Part shown: in pieces, positions 27,012 through 37,700 of the stretch
Numbering within the stretch: the stretch's first letter is position 1
Layout: every line of letters begins with the position of its first letter
Source of the DNA: an uncultured Bacteroidia bacterium
GTDB lineage: Bacteria; Bacteroidota; Bacteroidia; NS11-12g; UBA9320
Length of the DNA stretch: 64,000 nt
NCBI GenBank assembly: GCA_943787465.1
Contig: CALSMN010000001.1
Location: 1 to 64,000 of the forward strand
Reading direction: 5' to 3'
Notes under the pieces: generated by a model
Databases searched by the model: none
What the model was told of the DNA's origin: nothing
What the model saw: only the letters and a program-made list of their open reading frames with translations
Made by a program: the position numbers and the translations under genes

Positions 27012-29831
27012 ATGCCAAAAGATAGCAGTATAAAACATGTTCTGATCATTGGAAGCGGGCCTATCATCATCGGACAAGCTTGTGAATTTGATTATTCTGG
27101 AAGCCAAGCAGCACAAAGTCTTAGAGAAGAAGGAATAGAAGTTTCATTAATAAACTCCAACCCAGCAACCATTATGACCGATCCCTCTATGGCCGATCAT
27201 ATTTACCTACTCCCGCTAAATGTAAATTCATTAGAAAAAATACTTCAAGAACAAAACATATCTCATGTTTTACCTACCATGGGCGGTCAAACAGCCCTTA
27301 ATCTTGCCATTGAAGCAGATGAAATTGGTCTTTGGGATAACTATAATTGTAAAATTATCGGGGTAGATATAGCCGCTATAGAAAAAACTGAAAATCGAGA
27401 TCTTTTTCGGTCATTCATGATCGAACTTGGAATTCCCATTGCTACATCTAAAATTGCTAATTCATACCTTGAAGCAAAAGAAGTAGCTCAAGAAATTGGA
27501 TTTCCACTTGTGATTAGGCCGAGCTATACCCTTGGAGGATTTGGCGGTGGTTTTGTGCACAAGAAAGAAGATTTTGATGAATATATCAAACGTGGTTTGG
27601 AAGCATCTCCAACCCATGAAGTACTTGTAGAGCAAGCCGTATTGGGATGGAAGGAGTATGAGTTAGAATTATTACGCGATTCCAATGACAATATTGCCGT
27701 AATCTGCACCATTGAAAATTTTGACCCGATGGGCATACATACTGGAGATTCTATTACCGTCGCTCCCGCTATGACCTTGAGCGATACCTGCTTTCAGGAA
27801 ATGAGGGATATGGCATTCGATATGATGCGAAATTTAGGAACGTTTGCTGGCGGATGTAACGTTCAATTTTCCGTAAACCCAGAGAATGAAGATATTATTG
27901 CTATAGAAATAAACCCAAGAGTATCTAGAAGTTCTGCATTAGCATCTAAAGCTACAGGTTATCCGATTGCTAAAATTGCTGCCAAACTTGCACTAGGTTA
28001 TTACCTTGATGAACTCAAAAATCCAGTAACTAAAACCACCTCAGCATTTTTTGAACCTAGTATCGATTATACTATTGTTAAAATTCCGCGTTGGGACTTC
28101 AATAAATTTAGAGGTGCAGAAAAAACATTAGGCCTGCAAATGAAATCTGTAGGTGAAGTAATGGCTATTGGTAGAAGTTTTCAAGAAGCCTTACAAAAGG
28201 CCTGTCAATCATTAGAAATAAAACGATTAGGTATTGGGGCAGATGGATACGAACTTAAAAATTTAGAAGAAATAATTCATAGTCTAGAAAACCCGAGTTG
28301 GGACAGAATATTTCATATTCGTGATGCAATGGCTCTCGGTGTTCCTATTACATCTATTCAAAAAATCACTAAGATAGATCGATGGTTCTTGGAACAGATA
28401 TATGAATTAGTGAAAACAGAACGTGAAATCAAAAAATATTCTATAGAAAATATAGACCCACACGTTTTGAGAACTGCCAAACAAAAAGGATTTTCTGATG
28501 CCCAAATTGCACATCTACTCGGAAAGGAAGCTACAGACATGGATGTTCATGCCAAAAGAAAATCACTGGGCATAAATAGAATTTACAAAATGGTAGATAC
28601 GTGTTCAGCCGAATTTAGTTCTCCTACCAACTATCTTTATTCAACTTTTGATGGTGAAAATGAAAGTATTGTATCTGACAAGAAGAAAATTATTGTTATT
28701 GGCTCTGGACCCAACCGCATTGGACAAGGAATTGAGTTTGACTACAGTTGTGTACATGGTATAAAAGCAGCTCAAGAAGAAGGATATGAAGCGATTATGA
28801 TAAACTGTAATCCCGAAACAGTAAGCACTGATTTTAATACCGCCGACAAACTATACTTTGAACCTATATTCTGGGAACACCTGTGGGATATTATTGAATT
28901 AGAAAAACCAGAAGGAGTTATTGTACAACTCGGTGGCCAAACAGCATTAAAACTTAGTGAACGCATGCGCGATCACGGTGTTAAAATCATTGGTACCTCT
29001 TTCGAAAATATGGATCTTGCTGAAGATAGGGGTTCTTTTTCTAATCTATTGAAAGAACTTCATATCCCTTATCCTAAGTTTGGCGTAGCTGAAAATGCTT
29101 TTGAGGCCATAGAAGTAGCCAAACAAGTAGGATATCCGGTATTAGTTAGACCGAGTTATGTTTTAGGGGGACAAGGAATGAAAATTGTTATCAATGATGA
29201 TGAACTTCAAAAAGCGGTCATTGATTTATTAGGTGACTTGCCCGGAAACCGTGTACTTATTGACCACTTTTTAGACCGAGCAGAAGAAGCCGAAAGTGAT
29301 AGTATCAGTGATGGTACAGATGTAGAAATGGTGGGAATTATGGAACACATCGAACCTGCAGGAATTCATTCGGGTGATTCTTCTGCAGTTTTACCGCCAT
29401 TTAGTTTGTCAGAAAATGTGATTCAAAAAATTGAGGCATATACCATCAAAATAGCAAAAGCTATGGATGTTCGTGGTTTATTGAATATTCAATTTGCCGT
29501 CAAGGACGAAGAAGTATATGTTATAGAGGCTAATCCCCGGGCCAGTAGAACTGTACCTTTTATTTGCAAAGCCTATCAGGTACCGTACGTTAATATCGCT
29601 ACTAAGATTATGATTGGTAACCAAAAGCTAAAAGACTTTGACATCAAACCTGTTAAAAAAGGTTTTGCTATCAAACAACCGGTTTTTTCTTTTAATAAGT
29701 TTCCAAACGTAAACAAAGAATTGGGACCAGAAATGAAATCAACTGGTGAGGCTATTCTTTTTGTGGACAATACAAAAGACCCCATATTTAGAGACCTATA
29801 CAACCAAAAGTCCATGTTTTTGAGTCGATAA
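27012..29831 (+). CDS. carB: Carbamoyl-phosphate synthase large subunit, short form
   Basis: Makes carbamoyl phosphate from bicarbonate, ATP and ammonia (channelled from the CarA subunit) for pyrimidines and arginine. Two homologous ATP-grasp halves are clear. The first has IGSGPIIIGQACEFDYSGSQ at residues 12-31 and RPSYTLGGFGGGF. The second has the matching IGSGPNRIGQGIEFDYS near residue 565 and RPSYVLGGQGM. The protein ends at 939 residues, just after the second synthetase unit. The ~130-residue C-terminal MGS-like allosteric domain that binds UMP and ornithine in E. coli CarB is absent, as I recall for other Flavobacteriales. carA is not in the window. Confidence 0.95.
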   Translation: MPKDSSIKHVLIIGSGPIIIGQACEFDYSGSQAAQSLREEGIEVSLINSNPATIMTDPSMADHIYLLPLNVNSLEKILQEQNISHVLPTMGGQTALNLAIEADEIGLWDNYNCKIIGVDIAAIEKTENRDLFRSFMIELGIPIATSKIANSYLEAKEVAQEIGFPLVIRPSYTLGGFGGGFVHKKEDFDEYIKRGLEASPTHEVLVEQAVLGWKEYELELLRDSNDNIAVICTIENFDPMGIHTGDSITVAPAMTLSDTCFQEMRDMAFDMMRNLGTFAGGCNVQFSVNPENEDIIAIEINPRVSRSSALASKATGYPIAKIAAKLALGYYLDELKNPVTKTTSAFFEPSIDYTIVKIPRWDFNKFRGAEKTLGLQMKSVGEVMAIGRSFQEALQKACQSLEIKRLGIGADGYELKNLEEIIHSLENPSWDRIFHIRDAMALGVPITSIQKITKIDRWFLEQIYELVKTEREIKKYSIENIDPHVLRTAKQKGFSDAQIAHLLGKEATDMDVHAKRKSLGINRIYKMVDTCSAEFSSPTNYLYSTFDGENESIVSDKKKIIVIGSGPNRIGQGIEFDYSCVHGIKAAQEEGYEAIMINCNPETVSTDFNTADKLYFEPIFWEHLWDIIELEKPEGVIVQLGGQTALKLSERMRDHGVKIIGTSFENMDLAEDRGSFSNLLKELHIPYPKFGVAENAFEAIEVAKQVGYPVLVRPSYVLGGQGMKIVINDDELQKAVIDLLGDLPGNRVLIDHFLDRAEEAESDSISDGTDVEMVGIMEHIEPAGIHSGDSSAVLPPFSLSENVIQKIEAYTIKIAKAMDVRGLLNIQFAVKDEEVYVIEANPRASRTVPFICKAYQVPYVNIATKIMIGNQKLKDFDIKPVKKGFAIKQPVFSFNKFPNVNKELGPEMKSTGEAILFVDNTKDPIFRDLYNQKSMFLSR

Positions 29832-29832
29832 T

Positions 29833-29985
29833 ATGAGGTGGATTATCATTAGTTTATTTATTTATTGGGTAATTAAACGGGTGTTTCGAATAATCCATGT
29901 TGTTCAAAATCAGGATTCCAATCAAAACAGCTCCAATAACTCAAAAGACGATGACGGATTCACGGATTTTGAAGAGATCGAATAA
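29833..29985 (+). CDS. Small DUF4834-like membrane protein
   Basis: A 50-residue protein starting 1 base after the carB stop codon. The N-terminus is one hydrophobic helix (IIISLFIYWVIKRVF). The C-terminus is polar and acidic and ends DGFTDFEEIE, matching the conserved end of DUF4834 proteins of Bacteroidota (usually 80-100 residues, so this one is short). It is likely translated with carB. Its TAA directly abuts the stop codon of the convergent glycosyltransferase gene. Confidence 0.65.
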   Translation: MRWIIISLFIYWVIKRVFRIIHVVQNQDSNQNSSNNSKDDDGFTDFEEIE

Positions 29986-30972
29986 TCAACAAAACCAAAA
30001 ATAATCTTTGTTGCTAACTAACGTAGTATCGTCCAATACACGACTTATTTCTTCCTGGTCCGTCGGAGATGAAATAGCAAGAATTAATTGATACGGTGTT
30101 AATGGAATACTACTCCTAGGTTGAATAATGATGTCAAAAATATTAACTCCGTACTTTATGGGATTATCCGTAATCCAATTGAACTTTATTTTTTTTTTGA
30201 TTAACGCTTTTGCCACTTTCTTTCCTTTTTTACCAGCTCCCCAAACCAATAGGGGTTTTGTATCATTTCGATCAATGGATAAAAAATGATGCACTTTTAA
30301 ATCCATATAATTGACAGGGAAATACGTGGAATTTATTCTAGACGTTCGTAAATTACTGTCACGCCAATGATGAATGACTTGGGGGATTGATTTCACCAAA
30401 ATACCAGATTTATACATTCTAAAAGCCAAATCATAATCTTCGGGTAAACGAGAAGACAAAAACCCACCTATACGCTCAAAATGAGTTCTGTGGATGAGCC
30501 AAGCCGAAGAAGGAATAGGGCATTCTTTATATATATCCTTCCATAAGTCACCGGATACCATTAATTGATTAATCCATGCACTATATTTTTGATATCCATC
30601 CCCCAAATCAAAGTCATCAGAAAAATAATCGACCATACCCGTCACTATACAATTATCGTCCATTACACCTACCATCCTTTCTAATTTGTCGTAAGGCATA
30701 ACATCATCAGCATCCATTCTGTGAATATAATCTCCACAACTCTGCAAATACCCTGTTTGAAGAGCTGCCACAATCCCTTCTCCTTTGGAAAATAGATGCT
30801 GGATATTGGAATAGCAGCTGGCATAATTTTCGAGTATTTTATCCGATCCATCTGTACATCCGTCGTTCACCATAATTAATTCCCAATTCGTATAACTTTG
30901 AGTGATAATTGAATCCAGACATGGAATAAGATATTTCCCTGGATTTTTAACTGGCATAATGATCGATATCAT
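29986..30972 (-). CDS. Family 2 glycosyltransferase
   Basis: A 328-residue inverting glycosyltransferase, likely working on surface polysaccharide. It starts with the GT-A strand ISIIMPVKN. The metal-binding MDADD motif is near residue 90 and the catalytic-loop GGFLSSRLPEDYDLAFRM segment near 170. The C-terminal ~80 residues have a Rossmann-like glycine motif (VWGAGKKGKKVA), an add-on seen in some Bacteroidota GT2 enzymes. The start at 30972 is preferred: the longer frame to 31086 adds 38 residues that do not look like the family and run antisense through the structured RNA at 31009-31200. The acceptor and donor are unknown. Confidence 0.88.
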   Translation of the reverse strand: MISIIMPVKNPGKYLIPCLDSIITQSYTNWELIMVNDGCTDGSDKILENYASCYSNIQHLFSKGEGIVAALQTGYLQSCGDYIHRMDADDVMPYDKLERMVGVMDDNCIVTGMVDYFSDDFDLGDGYQKYSAWINQLMVSGDLWKDIYKECPIPSSAWLIHRTHFERIGGFLSSRLPEDYDLAFRMYKSGILVKSIPQVIHHWRDSNLRTSRINSTYFPVNYMDLKVHHFLSIDRNDTKPLLVWGAGKKGKKVAKALIKKKIKFNWITDNPIKYGVNIFDIIIQPRSSIPLTPYQLILAISSPTDQEEISRVLDDTTLVSNKDYFWFC

Positions 30973-30996
30973 ATTCTTACTATGCCACAATTGTAT

Positions 30997-31004
30997 TAAT
31001 TTTG
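30997..31004 (+). promoter_or_regulatory. -7 box TAATTTTG for the 6S-like RNA
   Basis: Perfect TAnnTTTG on the plus strand ending 4 bases before the first base of the RNA's terminal stem, exactly where a start of transcription would be expected. No clean -33 TTG is seen. Confidence 0.6.
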
Positions 31005-31008
31005 TAGT

Positions 31009-31200
31009 TAAGGACTGGTCATAATTGAAAAATTTACGCTGATTATTTTTACGACCTTCACCAAAGCATATAAGAGCAGGCCTCAAATCCAGACTTGTCG
31101 GTAAAGACCTTATCTAATGATAGGGAAACGTTGGAAGTTCGTGATGCTTAGGTGGTCAAATCCTGTTTTTTTGAAATTTTTCAAAAATCCCAGTCCTTAT
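31009..31200 (+). ncRNA. ssrS: Structured RNA, probable 6S RNA (6S-Flavo type)
   Basis: About 190 nt, rod-shaped. The terminal stem TAAGGACTGG (31009-31018) pairs perfectly with CCAGTCCTTA (31190-31199). After a small loop, TTGAAAAATTT (31025-31035) pairs perfectly with AAATTTTTCAA (31174-31184). A central bubble follows (17 nt at 31036-31052 facing 16 nt at 31158-31173). The upper stem pairs CACC-A-AAGCAT (31059-31069) with ATGCTT-A-GGTG (31144-31154). Apical pairing is TCCAG/TTGGA, with a terminal hairpin at 31108-31124. This is the layout of 6S RNA, which binds housekeeping RNA polymerase by mimicking an open promoter; the bubble strand even contains TATTTTTA, close to the -7 box. The alternative is an unrelated structured sRNA. 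The strand is chosen from the -7 box. Confidence 0.68.
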
Positions 31201-31201
31201 T

Positions 31202-32344
31202 TTAAGCGATTACACCACTCCCTATTAAAACATCATGAGCATACCACGCTGCAAACTGCCCTTTAGCAACTGCCTTTTGTGGTTTATTAAACTTAATAAC
31301 TAAACCCCCATCTATTTTAATCAATTGGGCACTAAATAATGACTGACGATATCGTATTCGTAGTTGATAGGTTCTTTCTTCGCTTATTTTCATAACATCC
31401 ATTGGTTTTATCCAATGGATGTTATCTTCTGCAATAAATAACCCTAACCTTAATAATCCCGGATGATCATCTCCCTCCCCCACATAAATTGTATTGGTTT
31501 TCGTATTGGTTTGAATGATAAATAATGGATTAATCTGGCCACCAATATTTAGTCCTTTTCTCTGACCAATGGTGTAAAAATGCGCTCCTTGATGTTCTCC
31601 AATTTTATGACCATCCGATTCGGTGTATGCGTGTTCCTGAACTGGTGTTAATGTGTTCTTATACCCATTCCAATTTTGTGGTATTTTTATTACGTTTCCT
31701 TTTTTTTCTTTTAATCGTTGTTTTAAAAAATCCGGTAATTTAACCTTTCCGATAAAACAAAGACCTTGAGAGTCTTTTTTTTCTGCCGTAATCAATCCTT
31801 GCTCCGTAGCAATTTTACGTACTTCACTTTTTTTTAAATCTCCTAACGGAAAAAGAGCTCTAGCTAATTGCTGTTGATTAATTTGACATAAAAAATAACT
31901 TTGATCTTTGTTGTCGTCTAAGCCAGCTAGAAGCTCAAAACTATCATCTTTCGGTCTTTTTCTACAATAGTGACCAGTGGCAACATATTCTGCACCTAGT
32001 AATTCTGCATGTTTTAAAAAAGTATCAAATTTAATTTCACGATTACATAAAATATCAGGGTTAGGCGTTCGACCATTTTCATATTCAGCAAACATATAGG
32101 CCACTATTCGTTCATAATATTCCTTGCTCAAGTCTATCGTTTGAAAAGGAATGCCCAGTTTATCGGCTACAAGCAAAGCGTCTTTACTATCCTCCTCCCA
32201 TGGACATTCGTCACTGATGGTGACATCCGTGTCGTGCCAATTTTTCATAAAAACACCGATGACTTCATGACCTTGTTTTACAAGAAGGTGTGCAGCTACA
32301 GAGGAATCTACACCTCCTGATAATCCTACTACTACTTTTGCCAT
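31202..32344 (-). CDS. mnmA: tRNA-specific 2-thiouridylase MnmA
   Basis: Adds sulfur to U34 of tRNA-Lys, -Glu and -Gln for accurate decoding. The PP-loop [12 protein letters not shown] is at residues 8-19. Catalytic cysteines lie in the [12 protein letters not shown] segment (about 100) and the [11 protein letters not shown] segment (about 195). The C-terminal beta-barrel contains [10 protein letters not shown]. At 380 residues the length is normal. Its 3' end abuts the structured RNA on the other strand. Confidence 0.96.
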   Translation of the reverse strand: MAKVVVGLSGGVDSSVAAHLLVKQGHEVIGVFMKNWHDTDVTISDECPWEEDSKDALLVADKLGIPFQTIDLSKEYYERIVAYMFAEYENGRTPNPDILCNREIKFDTFLKHAELLGAEYVATGHYCRKRPKDDSFELLAGLDDNKDQSYFLCQINQQQLARALFPLGDLKKSEVRKIATEQGLITAEKKDSQGLCFIGKVKLPDFLKQRLKEKKGNVIKIPQNWNGYKNTLTPVQEHAYTESDGHKIGEHQGAHFYTIGQRKGLNIGGQINPLFIIQTNTKTNTIYVGEGDDHPGLLRLGLFIAEDNIHWIKPMDVMKISEERTYQLRIRYRQSLFSAQLIKIDGGLVIKFNKPQKAVAKGQFAAWYAHDVLIGSGVIA

Positions 32345-32462
32345 TGGTTACTTGTATTGATATTATTTATGGAATTAAATATCCATAATCTCAAACAAAA
32401 TTACATAGATTAGAATGCTAGTCCAATTTATTATTGACATTTGCATTAATTGATTTTTAAGT

Positions 32463-33620
32463 ATGAGTAAAACAATCGGAGTATTGGGAGGTGGTCAATT
32501 GGGAAAAATGCTATTTGAATCAGGTTCTCCATCCAATATTAATTATGTTTTTTTGGAAAAATCTGTTGATTGTCCTGCAGCTTTGGTATGTAGACATCAA
32601 ATTGTAGGAGATTTAAAAGATGGGGACAAGATTAAACAATTGAGTAGTCGTGCAGATGTAATTACCTATGAAATTGAGCACGTAAATGTTGCTGCATTGA
32701 AAGATTTAGAGAATGAAGGTAAGTCAATTATCCCAAAGCCTGATGTTCTTTCTATCATTCAAGATAAAGGTTTGCAGAAAGAATTTTATTCCAATCATGA
32801 CATTCCTACCCTATCCTTTGTGAATTGCACGAAAGAAAATTTACATAAAGAAGTTGAATCATGGCCAGATGAACCATTTGTTCTTAAACACCGAAAAGGG
32901 GGTTATGATGGCAAGGGGGTACAAATTTTGACTAAAAATCAGTTTAAAGAGTTGCACAGTTCTGCCGATCAAAGCTTAATGAGTGCTGATGGATATGTTA
33001 TCGAAAAAATGGCAAAAAACGCTGTAGAAGTTTCGGTTATAGTAGCTGTAAGTCAGAAACTAAATTCTGTAAGTTATACTCCATGTGAAATGGTATTTGA
33101 TCCACGTTCTAATTTGATGGATTATCTTATTTCACCAAGTAGATTGTCCGATAAAATCAATAATTTATGTGAAGTTATTGCACAAAAAACAGTAGAGGCA
33201 TTTTGTAGTCCAGGTCTTTTTGCCGTTGAACTTTTTGTAGAACCTAATGGAAAAGTGTTTGTTAACGAAATAGCTCCTAGACCACACAATAGCGGTCACC
33301 ATACAATCGAATCCACATACACCTCACAGTATGAGCAACTCAACCGAATTTTATTAAACCAACCATTAGGAGATACATCACTTATTCAGCATGCTGCAAC
33401 CTGTAACATAGTGGGTCCAAAGAATGTGACTGGAAGATACTATATAGATAAACTAGATAAAGTGTTAGAAATACCCGGAGTATATGTTCATATGTATGGG
33501 AAATCTGAGACTTCACCCAATAGAAAACTTGGACATTACACGATTTTAGGGAAAAACCAAGAAGCCGTCGAGAAAAAATTGATGAAGGTAAAAAAAATAC
33601 TAACCATTAAAAGTGCTTAA
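32463..33620 (+). CDS. purK: 5-(carboxyamino)imidazole ribonucleotide synthase
   Basis: ATP-grasp enzyme that carboxylates AIR to N5-CAIR in purine synthesis. The N-terminal [12 protein letters not shown] is at residues 6-17. The ATP-grasp glycine loop [12 protein letters not shown] is near 140 and the metal-binding [16 protein letters not shown] near 275. At 385 residues it is full length. It overlaps the open frame of purE, whose true ATG is 14 bases after the purK stop. Confidence 0.95.
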   Translation: MSKTIGVLGGGQLGKMLFESGSPSNINYVFLEKSVDCPAALVCRHQIVGDLKDGDKIKQLSSRADVITYEIEHVNVAALKDLENEGKSIIPKPDVLSIIQDKGLQKEFYSNHDIPTLSFVNCTKENLHKEVESWPDEPFVLKHRKGGYDGKGVQILTKNQFKELHSSADQSLMSADGYVIEKMAKNAVEVSVIVAVSQKLNSVSYTPCEMVFDPRSNLMDYLISPSRLSDKINNLCEVIAQKTVEAFCSPGLFAVELFVEPNGKVFVNEIAPRPHNSGHHTIESTYTSQYEQLNRILLNQPLGDTSLIQHAATCNIVGPKNVTGRYYIDKLDKVLEIPGVYVHMYGKSETSPNRKLGHYTILGKNQEAVEKKLMKVKKILTIKSA

Positions 33621-33633
33621 ATTTGAAAATATT

Positions 33634-34149
33634 ATGGCAGAAATATTAATCATCATGGGTTCGGATTCTGATTTAAAAGTGATGTCTGAGGCCGCTCAAT
33701 TTTTAGAAGAAATCGGCCTTCCATTTGACCTTACTGTTGTCTCTGCACACCGAACACCATCGCGTATGTTTTCTTTCGCTCAGGAAGCTAAAAAAAATGG
33801 GTATAAGGTGATTATAGCTGGAGCTGGAGGGGCTGCTCATTTACCAGGTATGGTGGCGTCATTAACTGAACTTCCTGTTATTGGAGTGCCCATTAAATCA
33901 AGCACTATGAGTGGAACCGATTCGCTGTACTCTATCGTTCAAATGCCTCCGGGTATCCCTGTTGCCACCATGGCTATCAATGGTGCGAAAAATGCTGGAA
34001 TTCTAGCAGCTAAAATTATCGGTATTTCTGATGATTCTGTAGCACTAAAAATAACCAACTTCACACGGTCTATGGAAAAGACTATTCTTGATAAGGCAGA
34101 AAATTTAGAAAAAATAGGATATTCTGATTACCTCAAATCCATGATATGA
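33634..34149 (+). CDS. purE: 5-(carboxyamino)imidazole ribonucleotide mutase
   Basis: Converts N5-CAIR to CAIR, the step after PurK. It shows [10 protein letters not shown] at residues 8-17, SAHRTP at about 40, and a Gly/Ala-rich active-site loop ([11 protein letters not shown]). The start at 33634 gives the standard short N-terminus; the in-frame start at 33613 is less likely. It has 171 residues. The last 4 bases (ATGA) overlap the DUF3109 gene, so three genes form one operon. Confidence 0.95.
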   Translation: MAEILIIMGSDSDLKVMSEAAQFLEEIGLPFDLTVVSAHRTPSRMFSFAQEAKKNGYKVIIAGAGGAAHLPGMVASLTELPVIGVPIKSSTMSGTDSLYSIVQMPPGIPVATMAINGAKNAGILAAKIIGISDDSVALKITNFTRSMEKTILDKAENLEKIGYSDYLKSMI

Positions 34150-34739
34150 TTAAGGTAGATAACTGTTTAATTTCAGAAGATATCGTTGAAAAATCATTTG
34201 CCTGTAATGTCAGTGCGTGTAAGGGCATTTGCTGTATTGAAGGTGATGCGGGTGCTCCGCTTGATAAAGAGGAAGTAGATAAAATTCAATCCCATTTACA
34301 GGAAATCAAAAGAGAAATGGACGAAACAGGTCTAAAAACTCTTAAACATCAAGGTTTTGTTGAAAAAGATCCTTTTGATCAAATGCTTGTTACGACGTGT
34401 AAACCCAATAAAGAATGTGTTTTTGTGGTGAGGAAAGATGGTATTCTGAACTGTGCTATTGAAATTGCAAATACTAAAAACTCATTTAACTTTCCCAAGC
34501 CAATTAGTTGTCATCTTTACCCTATTCGGGTAGATCAATATAACGAATTTTACGCTCTAAATTACCATCGTTGGAGTATCTGTGTTGACGCCTGTACAAA
34601 AGGAAAAAAGGATGATGTTAAAGTATATCAATTTGCTCAAAATGCATTAGAGCGAAAATTTGGTAAAACATGGTACGCTAGTTTAGAAAAATCCGTAAAA
34701 GAATATTTTAATAAAAAGGGTTCACTTGATGTCAAGTGA
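34146..34739 (+). CDS. DUF3109 family cysteine-rich protein
   Basis: A 197-residue cytosolic protein recognised by the N-terminal line [20 protein letters not shown] and further Cys residues ([35 protein letters not shown]), like the YkgJ/UPF0153 metal-binding cysteine clusters. It probably binds zinc or an Fe-S cluster; the function is unknown. It is translationally coupled to purE. Its last codons and stop lie inside a hairpin that serves as terminator for the convergent nrdJ gene. Confidence 0.87.
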   Translation: MIKVDNCLISEDIVEKSFACNVSACKGICCIEGDAGAPLDKEEVDKIQSHLQEIKREMDETGLKTLKHQGFVEKDPFDQMLVTTCKPNKECVFVVRKDGILNCAIEIANTKNSFNFPKPISCHLYPIRVDQYNEFYALNYHRWSICVDACTKGKKDDVKVYQFAQNALERKFGKTWYASLEKSVKEYFNKKGSLDVK

Positions 34740-34745
34740 ACCCTT
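34716..34745 (-). terminator. Terminator of nrdJ, inside the 3' end of the DUF3109 gene
   Basis: AAGGGTTCACTTGA (34716-34729) is perfectly complementary to TCAAGTGAACCCTT (34732-34745). On the minus strand it is followed by TTTTTATT, a good U tract; on the plus strand there is none. The TGA stop of the plus-strand gene (34737-34739) is part of the stem. Confidence 0.85.
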
Positions 34746-34765
34746 CAACGAATGTATTTATTCTA

Positions 34766-37700
34766 TTAACTGCAGCCGGTCGTTGTGCCGCAGTTGGTAC
34801 ACAAATGACATGTGCCATTTCTAACTAATGCTAAGCTGCCGCAATTGGTACAAGGTAATGCATCACCAGATGTACCTTTAGGTTGTTGACTAAGCATTTT
34901 TGCACCCTCTACCGCAACTACGGGTGTCGCCTGTGGAATAATGGTATCAACTACTTTTTGTTCTTCTATTTGCTGAGCTTTGGCTTCTGCCTCTTGAGGC
35001 GTTGGTTTGATGTGTACTAGGTCGCTTCGATCTAAATATTCAAATCCTAATAATCTAAAAATGTAATCAATAATTGAGGTAGAATTTTTAATATTAGGGT
35101 GTCCTTCTACCATACCGCTAGGCTCGAAACGAGTAAAAGTGAATTTACTTACATATTCGTCCAATGGTACACCATACTGAAGACCGATAGAAACGGCAAT
35201 TGAGAAACAATTCATCAATGATCTGAATGTTGCCCCTTCCCGATGCATATCGATGAAAATTTCACCTAACGTTCCATCGTTGTACTCTCCTGTTCGTACA
35301 AATAATGTTTGTCCACCAATTTTTGCTTTTTGAGTAAATCCTCGACGTTTCCAGGGTAGACGTTTACGTTCAACAATGCTTGATAACTGGCGCATAAACT
35401 CGGTACTTTTAGAATTATCTAGAATTTTTTGAGCTGCTTCCAGCACTTGTTCTTGCGTTAATTCTTCGATTCCTAATGCAGCAGCTTCACCCACTGCTGC
35501 GTCAACAGCATTGATATTTTCGTCTTCTACTTCCTCCACATCAGACTTGTTACTTAATGGTTGTGATAGCTTACAACCATCTCTGTAAAGGGCATTTGCC
35601 TTTGTTCCTAATTCCCAGCTTAGCTGATAACATGACTTGATGTCTTCTACTGTTGCTTCATTGGGTAAATTGATTGTTTTTGATATAGCTCCAGACAAGA
35701 ATGGTTGGGCAGCAGCCATCATTTTGATATGACCATGGGCATGTATATACCGTTCTCCTTTTTCACCGCACTTATTTGCACAATCAAATACTGATAGATG
35801 TTCTTCTTTTAAGTAAGGTGCCCCTTCAACTGTCATTGTTCCGCACACATAATCGTTGGCCACGGATACTTCTTTTTTACTAAAGCCTAGAGCACGTAGC
35901 AGACTAAAACCCTCGGCATTGTATTGATCAGGTGTAAAACCAAGTCTTTGCATCGCATCTTCACCTAAAACCCATTGATTAAAGGCAAAACTTATTTCAA
36001 AAGCAGAAGCTAATCCACTTTCTATTTTCTCCAGGTCTTCAGAATTAAATCCTTTTTCACGGAGTGTGTCATGATTAATATGCGGGGCATTTTCTAGTGT
36101 TGCATGACCTTTAGCATAATTTACTATTTCGGTTATTTCTTCTTCTCGATAACCAAGATTTCTTAAGGCCAACGGAACAGATTGATTTACTATTTTAAAA
36201 TATCCTCCGCCTGATAATTTTTTAAATTTAACCAAAGCAAAATCAGGTTCGATACCCGTAGTATCACAATCCATAACCAAACCTATAGTTCCTGTTGGAG
36301 CAATCACTGTAGTTTGAGCATTTCTATATCCAAATTTTTCACCTAATTGTACAGCTTTATCCCAAATATTAGTAGCAGAGCCTAAAAGATACTCTGGACA
36401 GTAGGCTGGATCTATGCCTACAGGTTTCACGCTCAAACCATCATATTCATCTAAATTATAGGCTGCATATCTATGGTTACGCATTACACGTAACATATGC
36501 TCCTTATTCTTTTCGTACTGTTCGAAAGAACCCAAAAAGCTAGCCATTTCGGCAGAAGTAGCGTATGCTGTACCTGTTAATATTGCAGTAACAGCGCCGC
36601 CAATGGCGGTGGCTTCTGGACTATCGTAAGGAATACCGCTTACCATGAGTACTGACCCAAGGTTGGCATAACCAAGCCCTAGGGTTCTGTATTGGTATGA
36701 CAATTCTGCAACTTCTTTGCTTGGAAATTGAGCCATAAGCACCGAAATTTCGAGAACTACCGTCCATAGTCGTGATGCATATTCAATAGCTTTTACATCT
36801 AATGTTTGTTCTTTTTCGTTGTAATATTTTCTCAAATTCAGCGATGCTAAGTTACATGCTGTGTTATCCAAGAACATATATTCAGAACATGGATTAGAGG
36901 CGTTGATAGATCCACCCTCTGGACAAGTATGCCATTCGTTGATAGTGGTATCATACTGCACACCCGGATCTGCACATGCCCAAGCAGCAAAAGAGATGTC
37001 ATCCCAAACTTGTTTTGCAGGGACACTATTTACGGGTTTTCCTGTTGTTCTTGAAATTAAATCCCATTGACCTTCATTTTTGAGTGCTTCGAAAAATTTG
37101 TTAGGTATTCTAACTGAGTTGTTGGAGTTTTGGCCCGATACCGTTGCATAAGCCTCCCCCTCATAGGATGAACTATATCCTGCGTCGATTAATGCTTTGA
37201 CTTTTTTCTCTTCGTGACGTTTCCAATTGATAAATTCTAATATTTCCGGATGATCTAAATCAAGACATACCATTTTAGCTGCTCTACGAGTCGTTCCTCC
37301 AGACTTAATTGCTCCTGCAGAACGATCACCAATTTTCAAGAAACTCATCAAACCACTTGAATTACCTCCGCCGCTCAATTTCTCATTAGCACCTCGTATT
37401 GAAGAAAAATTAGTACCTACGCCTGAACCATATTTAAAAATTCTTGCTTCACGTACCCATAAATCCATAATTCCACCCTCATTGACCAGATCATCATTGA
37501 CAGATAAAATAAAACATGCATGGGGTTGAGGTCTTTCATATGCTGAAGTACTCTTTTTGGTTTTACCTGTTGCAGGATCAACATAACTGTGACCTTGTGG
37601 CTTTCCTGTAATACCGTAAGTGTTATGTAGTCCTGTATTAAACCATTGAGGACTATTGGGGGCGGCCATCTGACCTAAAATACTATATACCAACTCGTCA

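Noticed and set aside
30973-31086. 38-residue N-terminal extension of the GT2 glycosyltransferase
   Set aside because: It precedes the conserved first GT-A strand, has no family-like sequence, and is explained by the structured RNA on the other strand.
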